DNA of 64,000 nucleotides from CAWAYH01 sp963786195 (GTDB taxonomy: Bacteria > Acidobacteriota > Vicinamibacteria > Vicinamibacterales > 2-12-FULL-66-21): positions 530,323-594,322 of the forward strand of contig CAWAYH010000009.1 of NCBI GenBank assembly GCA_963786195.1, in the 5' to 3' direction. Every line of letters begins with the position of its first letter. The first letter of the stretch is position 1. Below the pieces are notes generated by a model. It was not told where the DNA came from. It did not search any database and was given only the letters and a program-made list of their open reading frames with translations. The position numbers and the translations under genes are program-made. Shown in pieces: positions 1 to 8,330 of the stretch.

Positions 1-412
1 CACGTGACAGCGTCAGCGACACGTCGTGGGCCCGGCGCTCGCTCGACACGTCAAGCCGTCGTCGAACTCCGTTGCTCGCGTTCTCACCCCAGTAGGTGAG
101 CAGGAATCCCGGCGCGCTCGCCGATACTTCGTATCGTCCGGGAGCGCGTACTTTCAGCTCGAAGCGTCCGCTTGGATCCGTGCGGGTCTCGGCGACCACC
201 GCTCCGCGCAATGTCCAGAGCGTCACGATTGCGAAACGAACCGCGGTCCCTGACGAAGCGGACACGGTCCCGCGCACGATGGAAGGGACTTCGACCTGAT
301 CGGACCGTTGAATCTCAGGCCATCGTTCCAGGCGTTCCGCGGCGGGAGCACCAGCCGATGCGAGCACGAGGCACCCGACCATCGAACCTGCAGACAAAGA
401 GTTCGAAAGCAC
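1..412 (-). CDS. secreted carboxypeptidase-regulatory-like domain protein (partial, C-terminus off the window)
   Basis: The minus strand is open from a GTG at 412 to the window edge. A GGGAG ribosome-binding site lies about 10 nt upstream of the GTG, and an in-frame stop lies just beyond it. The N-terminus (MLSNSLSAGSMVGCLVLASA) is a signal peptide. It is followed by a beta-sandwich of the carboxypeptidase-regulatory type: VRGTVSASSGTAV, then TDPSGRFELKVRAPGRYEVS. This fold is common in Acidobacteriota as the N-terminal module of TonB receptors or as stand-alone secreted proteins. The rest lies outside the window, so its role cannot be set. Confidence 0.6.
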   Translation of the reverse strand, partial: MLSNSLSAGSMVGCLVLASAGAPAAERLERWPEIQRSDQVEVPSIVRGTVSASSGTAVRFAIVTLWTLRGAVVAETRTDPSGRFELKVRAPGRYEVSASAPGFLLTYWGENASNGVRRRLDVSSERRAHDVSLTLSR

Positions 413-806
413 TCTAGGGTTACTCCCTGTTGAATCACGTCATGCACACAACGGCCTCTACGCGACGCCAGTGCGAAGGGGTCATCGAGAAGTGCCGCCG
501 GAAGTCGCGTAATACTTACGTTTCAACAGGCTCGCTCTTTGGTAAGCAAACCACTGGACGCTCGTCTCAGTGGCGGCCGACGCTGGGCGTTCGAGAGTCA
601 ATGAGGCTTCCAGGGAAACCAAAAGTCGACGCCGACGCAGCTTCGAAAAAGAATACTGGCTCGTAATGTCCTTAGACAGTCCCGCGGTGCATGGGGTTCA
701 TTCTGGGAGATGGTGACAAACCACAACATTTATCAGGTGGGTTCCTACGCGCGGAGACCCATCGTGGAGCTGCCGCCAAAAAGAATCATTCTGACAATAC
801 GAACGT
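413..806. other. intergenic, nothing recognised
   Basis: About 390 bases between the 3' end of the metalloprotease-like gene and the GTG start of the secreted protein on its left. The short open frames here have no recognisable motif, ribosome-binding site or domain. No hairpin or repeat stood out. Confidence 0.5.
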
Positions 807-2077
807 CTACTCGTTCGATTTCCAGATTTTAGGCGAGGGCCTCTCGCAAGCGGCCGATATACCATCGCGTGGCTGGGGCTCTCCTACGGCCGGATAAACG
901 TCCCACGCCCACGTCCGTCGCGGGACTCCGGCCAGCCGAACCTCAGCGCGATACTTGAAGAGATTTCCGTGGCTGTCCCGTCGCCTCGATTCCCTTGAGA
1001 AGACGCTGATGCTCAGGACGTTGGTCGTTTCGAGGGCCGCTACCTCTGCAGGCTGCGAATACCCGTCCCGGTTCCGGTCCCACCACACCTTGAGGTCCTG
1101 AAAAGCAGGGTCAGCGGCGTCAACCTGACCATCGAAGTTCGTGTCGAGCTCAGCAAGAGCCATGAATCCGTGTGCGGCGGGTTGACCCGATGTTAACAGC
1201 GTCGTGTTGCCAAACAGCTCGCCCCCATGATCCACGAGACCATTGTTGTTGACGTCACGCCACAGCCACGCGTCGTCACTACCCACTGGCCAGCCGAGCC
1301 GCGCACGCTTACGCATGTGGTTTATCGTGAACACCGCGCCGTCCTCGGGACCACTGAACGGAACGCCGTTGGATGCCAGATCCAAAATGATCGGCGAGTA
1401 TGTTAAGCAGCAGCCGCACTCGTCGATACTCGCCTCCGAGCACCCGGGCGTACCTAAAGGTGCATATCCAGGAGTGCAGCCACCACCCGCACAGTAGTCC
1501 TCTTGCGGTTGGCCAAAGTTCGACGTCAGCGAGTCCTGGTCGCACTGCGTGAAGTACGCCACATGGAAGCCCGTCGCACTCTGCGGACTCATGACGGACT
1601 GCCCTGCGCAGGTGTTCCCCGGGAACCCAAAGGCATGACCGAGCTCGTGCATAGCCACGCCGATCTTGAAGGCTGAACCGAACTGCGTGAGATAGGCGCT
1701 AGAGAACTTCATCTGATTGTTGTCATAGCTCGCGCTTTGGCCAGTCAGGTTGGCCGTGACCTCAATCCAGATGTCGTCGGAGTTCTGATCCCGAGTAGCC
1801 GACGCGTTGGCATTTCGTCGCGTGAACTCATAGTTCCAGTTGGAGGCGGCTAATAGATATAGCCCTCGAGCTCGGTGCGCTGTTCGTCCGTCCCACCAAC
1901 ACCTGGCCCATACGTTATCCGATACTTCCGTGGAGCGGCGCCTCCAGAGTAAGGCGTGGCGCACCCGTTCGGGCAGGGGGCGAAGAAGGCGACGACGGAC
2001 GGCGAGACGACAAGCACCGAGAACCCCAGGATCAGTAGCGGAACTCCCCGTCCCAGCATGCCAAAATGCGCAGTCAT
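807..2077 (-). CDS. secreted matrixin-like zinc metalloprotease with EF-hand/dockerin-like repeats (one frameshift)
   Basis: The true N-terminus starts at 2077 with a signal peptide (MTAHFGMLGRGVPLLILGFS). The frame shifts near 1850, where ELEGYIY passes to LAASNWNYEFT in the next frame. The body has a metzincin-like helix AMHELGHAFGF and a Met-turn-like QSVMSPQSA. The usual third zinc ligand, three residues after the conserved Gly, is Gly here instead of His or Asp. The C-terminal third has calcium-loop motifs: DVNNNGLVDHGGE, DTNFDGQVDAADP and DRNRDGYSQPAE. The start overlaps the stop of the upstream gene by 4 bp (ATGA), so the two are probably translationally coupled. Function is inferred from motifs only; activity is uncertain because of the missing ligand. 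Confidence 0.6.
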
Positions 2078-2655
2078 CGCGCGCCGCTCTTTCCACGTAG
2101 AAAGAGTCGGAAGAGCTCGGGGTTGTTGTCGTACGGACGGGTAACATCGCCGCGACCTCGTGGCTGCACCGTGGTCCGGGAGACGAGGAATGCGCCCTCG
2201 GCCGAAAGCGTGTAGCGCCCGTTCTGCGTTGCGTTCAGGAAAAGGATGTACCGCTCGCCCACTTCAAAGAGCGGAAAGCCCCTCTCCACCCGGCGCTCGA
2301 TATGCGTTCCCTTGTCGCGTACTCCCCCCATTCGAGTGACCGCGATAGCCGACGCGGTGGGACGGACCTGGAGATCAGCCTTGAATACCTCTACCACCTG
2401 CACTAAGTATTCGGTAAAGCTGCTATCGATAGGTTCGGCCGCTTGGATGATCCCCTCGACCACAACGTTCCCAGACGACCACAACTCATCGAGGGACGCA
2501 GGTGGCTCTGGTCCTCCGTCGATGTGGAACTCCATTTCCTTGACGGGCTTCTGTGATTGGGAACCGTCCGCGGTGAGACCAACGTCTCCCAGCATCGGGC
2601 CGCTGAAAGCGGTTATCCAGCAGACAGCGAAGGCGACGACCATTTGCCGGTGCAT
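2074..2655 (-). CDS. secreted protein of unknown function, 193 aa
   Basis: Begins with a signal peptide (MHRQMVVAFAVCWITAFSG), so it is likely exported. The remainder is strand-rich with a segment VGERYILFLNATQNGRYTLS. I do not recognise a family with certainty. It is the first gene of a two-gene unit, and its stop overlaps the start of the metalloprotease-like gene by 4 bp, which suggests joint expression and perhaps a partner, inhibitor or accessory role. That role is inference. Confidence 0.55.
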   Translation of the reverse strand: MHRQMVVAFAVCWITAFSGPMLGDVGLTADGSQSQKPVKEMEFHIDGGPEPPASLDELWSSGNVVVEGIIQAAEPIDSSFTEYLVQVVEVFKADLQVRPTASAIAVTRMGGVRDKGTHIERRVERGFPLFEVGERYILFLNATQNGRYTLSAEGAFLVSRTTVQPRGRGDVTRPYDNNPELFRLFLRGKSGAR

Positions 2656-2785
2656 CGTTTCAACCTCCCAAGAAGCGAAAGCCTCCAGAAGGCGTCAAAG
2701 GGTCGGTTCGCCCAGCGTGCAAGATACATACCTTTTGGGAGCGTTGGAATTCGCATGGCTTCTAATGAAGCCCGCCACTTGCTGT

Positions 2786-2829
2786 GACCGTAATCGGCCA
2801 ACCTACTGACCGTTGTCGGCCAACTCTCG
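2786..2829. repeat. two direct repeats of about 18 bp, period 22
   Basis: GACCGTAATCGGCCAAC is followed 22 bases later by GACCGTTGTCGGCCAAC. The second copy overlaps the last codons (ADNGQ) of the small gene that the insertion sequence interrupts. Confidence 0.4.
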
Positions 2830-2866
2830 AGCTCTGCCGTGGACGACCCGCCACGGCCTGCGCTTA

Positions 2867-4111
2867 GGGCCTGTCAGGAAGTAACTGTGAGATCTCATGC
2901 GTGGCGTAGCCGGGTGGATGGTGTAGTTCCAGTCGCCGTGGAAGCGATGTCGTTCGAGGCGCACCGTCGCCATCTGCGCATCGGTCACGGCGACACCGGC
3001 CGGGTACTGTCCGCGATCGAGTTCGGCCCGGACGTGCAAGCCGGCCTCGCTGTGCGTCGACCCAATGAGGCTGACGATGGTCGCGAGGTCGACCAGCGGG
3101 GTGCCTCGCCAGTTCATGGCGATGTGGGAGAACAGGCGATGCTCGATCTTGTTCCACTTGCTCGTGCCCGGCGGGAAGTGACAGACCGTGATGGCCAGCC
3201 CGGTCCGGTTCGCGAGCTGCTGCAGCTCCCACTTCCACAGGCGCAGCCGCGCGCCGTTGCTGCCCCCGGCGTCCGCGGTGATGAGCAGCGACGTGGCGGT
3301 CCCGATACACCGGCCGGCCCATGTGCTGCCACCAGCGGCGAATCGACCGCACCGCGAAGGTCGCCGTGTCGTGGTCGATGCCCACGCTGACCCAGCCTTC
3401 ATTCCGATGGAGATCGTAGACGCCGTACGGAATGGCCTTGCCCGCCCGTCGGCGCCCGGAATGACGAAGTCGTGCACGCGGACGCGCTGCGGCGTCTTGG
3501 CGGGCCGCCACGCGCGGCCGCCGTTCTTGAAGGGCCCCACGAGTTCTTTCTTCTTGGTGTCGACGGAGATCGCCGGCTGCTGGCGGCGCTGGGCGGCCCG
3601 CACCTGCCGCGCGATGTAGCGAAACTGCGCGTCGCGATCCGGATGTTGGCGGCCTTCGCGCGTCTTGACGTTGCCCTGCAGACTGTACCCGAGGCCGTGC
3701 AGCAACTCGGCGACCACCGTGTGGCTCACGCGTATGACCGAGCGCCTCGAGGGCCACGGCCAAGGTGCGCGTGCTCAAGCACGTCCAGCGCAGCGGCGAG
3801 TCCGGATCGCCCGGCGCGGTCGGTTCGACCAGCGCCTCCAGGTCCCGCAGCAACGTCGGGTGGTGGGTGGTCGCCCGCTTGCGCCCGCCGCCGGGCTTGC
3901 GCACCCGGTCGACCGGCAAGGGCGCGTCGGCGTCCAGCTCCGCCAGCCCGCGGCTGATCGTCGCCGGCGAGAGGCCCGTCGCGCGGGCCACCGCGGCGAT
4001 CCCGCCGTAGCCGAGGGCCCGGGCCTCCGTGGCCGCCCACAGCCGTCGCGACCGCTCGGTGAACACCGAGCGCAGCGCCGCATGTTTCGCGCGGAGCGTG
4101 GCGACAGGCAC
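2867..4111 (-). CDS. ISAzo13-family transposase, frameshifted
   Basis: The N-terminal part (MPVATLRAKHAALRSVFTER) carries a helix-turn-helix (GLSPATISRGLAELD). The central and C-terminal parts continue in other frames with the DDE-domain landmarks SVDTKKKELVGPFKNGG, LLITADAGGSNGARLRLWK and PGTSKWNKIEHRLFSH. Frames change near 3735, 3450 and 3300, so the copy is inactive as sequenced unless these are read errors. The correct C-terminal frame (FHGDWNYTIHP) has no stop before the element's end; it runs on through the terminal repeat and uses the stop of the interrupted host gene at 2803. Confidence 0.75.
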
Positions 4112-4178
4112 GCCTCACCGGTACTACGCCGTCTCAAAAAGTACAAGTTACTTCTTACACTTATTTCCTGACAGGCCC
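2867..4178 (-). mobile_element. ISAzo13-like insertion sequence, 1312 bp, with terminal inverted repeats and TTA target duplication
   Basis: The left end begins GGGCCTGTCAGGAAGTAA and the right end, read on the other strand, begins GGGCCTGTCAGGAAATAA. The first 14 bases are identical and similarity continues for about 25. TTA lies directly outside both ends (2864-2866 and 4179-4181), a 3-bp target duplication. The interior is filled by one transposase of ISAzo13 type. The element sits inside a very small gene whose frame is exactly restored if the element and one TTA are removed. Confidence 0.8.
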
Positions 4179-4286
4179 TTAGGACCGCCATCGACGACAT
4201 GGAGGGCGCCCCGATACAGCTCAGGTGACGAGATCGTCTTGTAGCAGTCGGCTTCGATCGCCACCATGCCTTCCGGCGGCGGAAAT

Positions 4287-4442
4287 TCAAGACCGCCTGG
4301 TATTCATCGCGTACTCGAGGTTCGGGGCTTTTTCGAGGGGAATGACTCTCTTGAGGCCGTTGATCACTGCCAGCAGCAGAAACGCGGTGGTCACCCAGAC
4401 GACGAGATCCGTCACATCCCATCTCTTGTTCGGTTCGCTCAT
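4287..4442 (-). CDS. small single-pass membrane protein, copy 1 (51 aa)
   Basis: Starts MSEPNKRWDVTDLVVWV and has one predicted membrane helix (LVVWVTTAFLLLAVINGL), then a basic/charged tail ending EYAMNTRRS. A near-identical copy lies 250 bp away on the same strand. The 5' leader holds a strong hairpin (4450-4471) that is shared with other genes in the window. Function unknown. Conservation of both copies at the protein level, with mostly silent or conservative differences, argues that it is a real gene. Confidence 0.65.
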   Translation of the reverse strand: MSEPNKRWDVTDLVVWVTTAFLLLAVINGLKRVIPLEKAPNLEYAMNTRRS

Positions 4443-4445
4443 GAT

Positions 4446-4689
4446 TTATCCGAGGGGCTTTCGCCCCTCGGACTCCCCCACACGCTCTCGCGCGCCGCTT
4501 CGTGGTTCGACGAGGCTCACCACGCCCTGAGCGAAGTCGAAGGGCGCCTGGCGCACTCCGCTCGCGTGGCTCGCTCGCCGTGCTCGCTCGCACCGTGGTA
4601 CGAGCGGCAGGCTTACGAGACCGCTCCTATTTGTAGTGTCCGGCTTCAGCCGGACGTTGAGTCCGCCTGAAGGGCGGACACTACAAGGT
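4446..4689 (-). repeat. composite palindromic dispersed repeat, copy A
   Basis: Read on the minus strand it holds, in order: a palindromic module (TGTAGTGTCCGCCCTTCAGG, then GTCCGGCTGAAGCCGGACAC), a GCGAGCGAGC-rich module after GCCTGCCGCTCGT, and a final module GAAGCGGCGCGCGAGAG..GTGGGGGAGTCCGAGG. The end is the hairpin CCGAGGGGC-loop-GCCCCTCGG at 4450-4471. The same modules recur at 32.87-33.11 kb and 39.74-39.93 kb, each time just upstream of a minus-strand start codon. Confidence 0.75.
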
Positions 4690-4845
4690 CTAGGGCCGCC
4701 TGGTGTTCATCGCGTATTCGGGGTTCGGGGCTTTTTCGAGGGGGACGACTCTCTTGAGGCCGTTGATCACTGCAAGCAGCAGAAACGCGGTGGTCACCCA
4801 GACGACGAGATCGGTCACATCCCATCCCTTGTTCGGTTCGCTCAT
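4690..4845 (-). CDS. small single-pass membrane protein, copy 2 (51 aa)
   Basis: Starts MSEPNKGWDVTDLVVWV and matches copy 1 at nearly every residue; the differences I see are R to G, I to V, L to P and the last residue. It begins about 95 bp after the stop of the altronate dehydratase gene on the same strand, so read-through from that operon is possible. One membrane helix, N-terminus probably cytoplasmic. Function unknown. Confidence 0.65.
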   Translation of the reverse strand: MSEPNKGWDVTDLVVWVTTAFLLLAVINGLKRVVPLEKAPNPEYAMNTRRP

Positions 4846-4940
4846 GTATTCAGACTACGAGGTCCGCAGCCTGGAAGTCGTTAGCGGGCGGTAAGTATTG
4901 AGTAAGTCGCTAGCCGATCGTCGCGTTGGGAACCCGCTGC

Positions 4941-6116
4941 TCAGATCGTCGGATTGCGGCGGTGAATGGCGAATTCGCGGTGTCCGAGCGTCTCGGCCGT
5001 CGTCGGCTTGCCCGAGGCGACGTCGAGGACCTCGGCAAACAGCCGGTCGGCTGCCGCGTCGAGCGTCTCCGAATCGTCCATGATGCCGCTCACGTCGAGG
5101 TCGATGTTGTCGGCCATCTGACGCGCGGTCCTGGCATTACCCGTGATCTTGATGACGGGCGCAATCGGATTGCCCGTCGGCGTGCCGAGTCCCGTCGTGA
5201 AGACGACGACCTGCGCGCCGCCGCCCACCATGCCGGTCACCGACTCGACGTCGAGGCCCGGCGTGTCCATGACCGTCAGGCCCTTGCGCGTGATCGGCGC
5301 GGCGTACCCGACGACGTCTTCGAGCGGCGCGCGCTCGCCCCCCTTGTGGGTGGCGCCGAGTGATTTCTCTTCGATCGTCGTGAGGCCTCCGCGAATGTTG
5401 CCGGGCGACGGCTGCGTGCCGCGAATGTCGAGGCCGAGCGCCCGCGCTTCACCTTCGACGCGCGTAATCACCTGAATCAGCTTCGTGGCGGTGGCGGGTC
5501 GCGGCGCGCGGGACGCGAGCAGATGCTCGGCGCCCATGATCTCGGCAATCTCGCCGAGCACTGCCGAGCCGCCGAGCTCGACCAGGCGATCCGTCACCCG
5601 TCCGAGCGTTGGATTCGACGCAAGACCCGACGTGTAGTCGGAGCCTCCGCACTTGAGCGACAGCACGAGCTCCGACGCATCGCACCACTCCCGTTCCTGC
5701 TGGGCCAGCATGTCGGCAAATCCACGAGCGAGGCGCACGCCCTTTTCGGTTGCGCGCACCGTGCCGCCCTCGGACTGGATCGCGACAATCTGAACCGGCT
5801 TGCCGTGACGGCGCGCCGCCTCGGCCAGGTGCTGGGCCACCACCTGCTCGCACCCGAGCGCCACGACCACGACGGCGCCAACGTTGGGATGACCGCAGTA
5901 GGCGGCCAGCGTGTCGTGCGTGACGCGCATGTCCGGTCCAAGCTGGCCGCAGCCCGCCAGATGCGGGAGCGCGGCGCCGAGCGGCGGCACCGCGGCCGCG
6001 ATCCGCTCGGCCACGACGGCGGAGCAGATGACCGTCGGGACGACGAGGACGTGATTCCGCGTCCCGACCCGGCCGTCGGCCCTGCGGTACCCGCGGAATC
6101 GAAGCCTGTCGTTCAT
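4941..6116 (-). CDS. uxaA: altronate dehydratase, large (UxaA C-terminal type) subunit, 391 aa
   Basis: UxaA/GarD-type dehydratase core (GD_AH_C): GYRRADGRVGTRNHVLVVPT at the start, then LALGCEQ-like VVALGCEQVV, LKCGGSDYTSGLASNPTLG and VMDTPGLDVESVTGMVGGGA. Members dehydrate D-altronate (or galactarate) to a 2-keto-3-deoxy sugar acid, a step in galacturonate catabolism in the cytoplasm; conserved Cys and His residues bind the metal centre. Here the SAF domain is a separate gene (6128-6514) 11 bp upstream, so the enzyme is a split two-subunit form. Last gene of the regulator-SDR-SAF-UxaA operon. Substrate choice between altronate and related acids is inferred from the pectin context. Confidence 0.85.
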   Translation of the reverse strand: MNDRLRFRGYRRADGRVGTRNHVLVVPTVICSAVVAERIAAAVPPLGAALPHLAGCGQLGPDMRVTHDTLAAYCGHPNVGAVVVVALGCEQVVAQHLAEAARRHGKPVQIVAIQSEGGTVRATEKGVRLARGFADMLAQQEREWCDASELVLSLKCGGSDYTSGLASNPTLGRVTDRLVELGGSAVLGEIAEIMGAEHLLASRAPRPATATKLIQVITRVEGEARALGLDIRGTQPSPGNIRGGLTTIEEKSLGATHKGGERAPLEDVVGYAAPITRKGLTVMDTPGLDVESVTGMVGGGAQVVVFTTGLGTPTGNPIAPVIKITGNARTARQMADNIDLDVSGIMDDSETLDAAADRLFAEVLDVASGKPTTAETLGHREFAIHRRNPTI

Positions 6117-6127
6117 GGGTTCCTCGG

Positions 6128-6514
6128 TCAGCTTTCTTCAGCGCTCGCGGGCGTCCGCTGACGCTCCCCGTTCCGATCGTTCTGCCCGTTGCGCTCGTCC
6201 GGGGGCTCGGCGAGTCGCGCCTGCGGCTCTCCGGACGGGGATTCGAGATCGCCTCGGCCGCGCGTGCTCGCGACGTTGTGCGTGTGGACGTGCGCGCCGG
6301 CGGCGATGTCGGCGCTGGCGAGACCGATCGGGCTGCCGTACTTGATCACCGGCTCGCCCGCGCGAATCGCTCGTATGGCGACCTTGTGACCGGACGGAAT
6401 CGGCTCCGCGACGACGACCGCCGCGCCGTTCATGTCGAGCCGGACTCCAGGCTCGAGCGAATGCAGCGCGGTCGCGACGTTGTCACGCTCGCTGATGATC
6501 AGGACCGGCTTCAC
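6128..6514 (-). CDS. altronate dehydratase small subunit (SAF domain), about 128 aa
   Basis: The start is a GTG at 6514 that overlaps the stop of the upstream SDR gene (GTGA). The protein begins KPVLIISERDNVATALHSLE and carries the SAF signature GHKVAIRAIRAGEPVIKYG and HVHTHNVAS, which is the N-terminal part of UxaA in fused enzymes. It is followed by a low-complexity polar tail (ERNGQNDRNGERQRTPASAEE). Expected to pair with the large subunit encoded next. Tight spacing supports an obligate two-subunit enzyme. Confidence 0.8.
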   Translation of the reverse strand: MKPVLIISERDNVATALHSLEPGVRLDMNGAAVVVAEPIPSGHKVAIRAIRAGEPVIKYGSPIGLASADIAAGAHVHTHNVASTRGRGDLESPSGEPQARLAEPPDERNGQNDRNGERQRTPASAEES

Positions 6515-7281
6515 TGGTTGACTCCGCTCGCCAGGAACCCGCCGTCGACCGCCAGCATGTGGCCGGTGACGAACGATGCCGCGTCCGACGACAAGAAGAT
6601 CGCGGCGCCCACCAGCTCTTCGAGCCGGCCGAACCGGCGCATCGGTGTCCGGATGAGGAATTCCTGGCCGCGAGGAGAATCGAGCAGCGCGGCGTTCAGA
6701 TCCGTGCGGAAGACCCCGGGCACGATGGCGTTGACCGTCACGTTGTAGGGCGCCCACTCGACCGCCAGCGCGCGCGTCAGGCCCGCGACCGCGGACTTGC
6801 TGGCGACATAGGCCGCAACCTCGAACAACCCGACGAACGACGAGAGCGAGCCAATCGTCAGGATGCGTCCGTACTGCCGCTGCACCATGTGGCGGCCGAA
6901 CGCCTGGCATGCGCGAAACGTGCCGTTCAAGTTCGTGTCCAGGATGCGCGCCCAGTCGGCCTCCTCCATGTCGAGCGTCGGGACGCGTTTCGTGACACCC
7001 GCGACGCACGCGAGGATGTCCACCTGGCCGAACGCCTCGATGCACTCGTCACGGAGACGCTCCAGCGATGCGGCGTCCGCGACGTCCGACGTCAGCCGCA
7101 GCGTACGCTTTTCGCTGCGGCGATCGAGCTCGGCGGCGACCTGGTTGACCTGCTCCTGGCGCCGACCCGTCGCGACGACGGTCGCGCCCGCGTCGGCCAG
7201 GCCCAACGCGAGCGTCCGGCCGATGCCACTCGTGCCGCCCACGACTACGGCCGTCCGGCCGGAAAGGTTGAAGAGACTCAT
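6511..7281 (-). CDS. short-chain dehydrogenase/reductase of the uronate operon, 256 aa
   Basis: Classical SDR: cofactor motif VVVGGTSGIGRTLALGLADA near residue 11, the catalytic segment GSLSSFVGLFEVAAYVASK with Tyr and Lys, and the C-terminal TGHMLAVDGGFLASG. Such proteins oxidise or reduce sugar acids with NAD(P). Its place between a FadR-type regulator and the altronate dehydratase subunits suggests reduction of tagaturonate/fructuronate or a KduD-like step. The exact substrate cannot be read from sequence. Confidence 0.75.
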   Translation of the reverse strand: MSLFNLSGRTAVVVGGTSGIGRTLALGLADAGATVVATGRRQEQVNQVAAELDRRSEKRTLRLTSDVADAASLERLRDECIEAFGQVDILACVAGVTKRVPTLDMEEADWARILDTNLNGTFRACQAFGRHMVQRQYGRILTIGSLSSFVGLFEVAAYVASKSAVAGLTRALAVEWAPYNVTVNAIVPGVFRTDLNAALLDSPRGQEFLIRTPMRRFGRLEELVGAAIFLSSDAASFVTGHMLAVDGGFLASGVNQ

Positions 7282-7290
7282 CGCGACCGT

Positions 7291-8088
7291 CTAAGACGCC
7301 TGATGCCTGCCCCTCGCGCGGCGGGCAGACGCGGCCGGGCGTGCGGGACGACGCGTCACGGTTTCTTCGGCGGGTTCCTGCGCCTGATGCTGGCTCGCCT
7401 GAATCAGATGATCGTGCATGGCCCGCCGCGCGGTCTCGGCATCACGCGCGCGGATGGCCTGGTAGATTCGCCGGTGCATTTCAGCCGCATCCCGGAGGTC
7501 GCGCTCGCTCGCGCGCATCGCGGTCTCCCGCCGCCGCTCGTAGTACATCGCCGAGACCATCTCCATGAGCGATGCCACGATGGGGTTGCCCGAGGCGGCA
7601 GCGACGCCCCGATGAAAATTGATGTCGTGCACGAGAAACACGTTCGGATCGGCCATGGACGCGAAGAGGCTGGCCACTTCCTCGGCCAGCGTCGCGATCT
7701 GATCGGCGGTGGCGCGCTCGGCCGCCAGGCCTGCCGCGCCGACTTCGAGGATCCGACGCGCCTCGTACATTTCTTCTCGCGTGAAGCCGTGCAGCGCCGC
7801 GAGAAAGCTGAGCGCGTCGGTATTCAACGAAGGCGGACCGGACGGGATATACGTTCCGGATCCGTGACGCGACTGGACCACGCCGATCGCGGCGAGCGCG
7901 CGAAGGCCCGCGCGGACGGTCGGCCGGCTCACGCCAATCTGCGTCGCCAGGTCGCGTTCGGCCGGCAGCCGGTCGCCCGGCCGTACGTCCCCGCGCTCGA
8001 TCAGGTCGCGGACATAGGACACGACCTGTTCGGTGCCGCCCTCGACGCCCTCAGACCGGCCGCGTATCGTGATGGGACTCATGGACAC
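7291..8088 (-). CDS. FadR-subfamily GntR transcriptional regulator of the uronate operon
   Basis: N-terminal winged helix (GDRLPAERDLATQIGVSRPTVRAGLRAL, about residues 37-64) followed by an all-helical FCD ligand domain (EEMYEARRILEVGAAGLAAE; HDINFHRGVAAASGN). The start is a GTG at 8088 or the ATG at 8082; neither has a clear ribosome-binding site. Family members such as UxuR, ExuR and KdgR-like proteins sense sugar acids. The gene is 9 bp from the SDR it probably controls. A candidate operator, AGAGGTATTACCACTT, lies at 8104-8119, just upstream of the start and between this gene and the divergent pectate lyase. Confidence 0.8.
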   Translation of the reverse strand: MSMSPITIRGRSEGVEGGTEQVVSYVRDLIERGDVRPGDRLPAERDLATQIGVSRPTVRAGLRALAAIGVVQSRHGSGTYIPSGPPSLNTDALSFLAALHGFTREEMYEARRILEVGAAGLAAERATADQIATLAEEVASLFASMADPNVFLVHDINFHRGVAAASGNPIVASLMEMVSAMYYERRRETAMRASERDLRDAAEMHRRIYQAIRARDAETARRAMHDHLIQASQHQAQEPAEETVTRRPARPAASARRARGRHQAS

Positions 8089-8103
8089 AGAACGCTCTAT
8101 GTC

Positions 8104-8119
8104 AGAGGTATTACCACTT
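8104..8119. promoter_or_regulatory. candidate FadR/GntR-type operator (AGAGGTATTACCACTT)
   Basis: An imperfect palindrome with half-sites AGAGGT and ACCACTT spaced by 3 bases. It is close to the perfect copy AAGTGGTCAGACCACTT at 54974-54990. It sits in the 180-bp gap between the divergent regulator gene and the pectate lyase. The TGGT-N3-ACCA core is typical for the FadR subfamily. Confidence 0.5.
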
Positions 8120-8239
8120 GTCTTCGAAGGATGTCAACGGGTGTACCGTTCGGCCCCGGCTTCCCGGGACGCGACCGCAGTTCAGCCTTATTTCTTGCGT
8201 CTCTACAGCCGATCGGGCTATTGGTATAGCCACTTCTCC

Positions 8240-8330
8240 ATTGCGGACTGCTGATTGCGGATTGAGGATTGGGATTGCGGAATGCTGATTGCGGATTGGA
8301 TTGGGGATTGGCGATTGACGGGTTCGGTCG
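8240..8330 (+). repeat. degenerate GATTGCGGATT-type tandem repeat at the pectate lyase 5' end
   Basis: Six or more copies of GATTGCGGA / GATTGGGGATT-like words in about 90 bases. The repeat overlaps the first codons of the pectate lyase reading frame, so the true start is hard to place. Confidence 0.5.

Larger units (their letters stand above)
2803..4267 (-). pseudogene. very small gene (49 codons) interrupted by the ISAzo13-like element
   Basis: Reading 4267 down to 4179 and then 2863 down to 2803, after dropping the element and one TTA, gives one unbroken frame. It starts MVAIEADCYKTISSPELYRG, crosses the junction as VVDGGPKRRPWRVV, and ends ADNGQ. GGAAGG lies just before the ATG, and the start is 19 bp after the stop of the 51-aa membrane protein, so it was probably the distal gene of that transcript. 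No family is recognised. The clean restoration of frame supports recent insertion. Confidence 0.55.

Noticed and set aside
2803..4178. Counting the three transposase fragments as separate genes
   Set aside because: Together they form one ISAzo13-type transposase between matching terminal inverted repeats.
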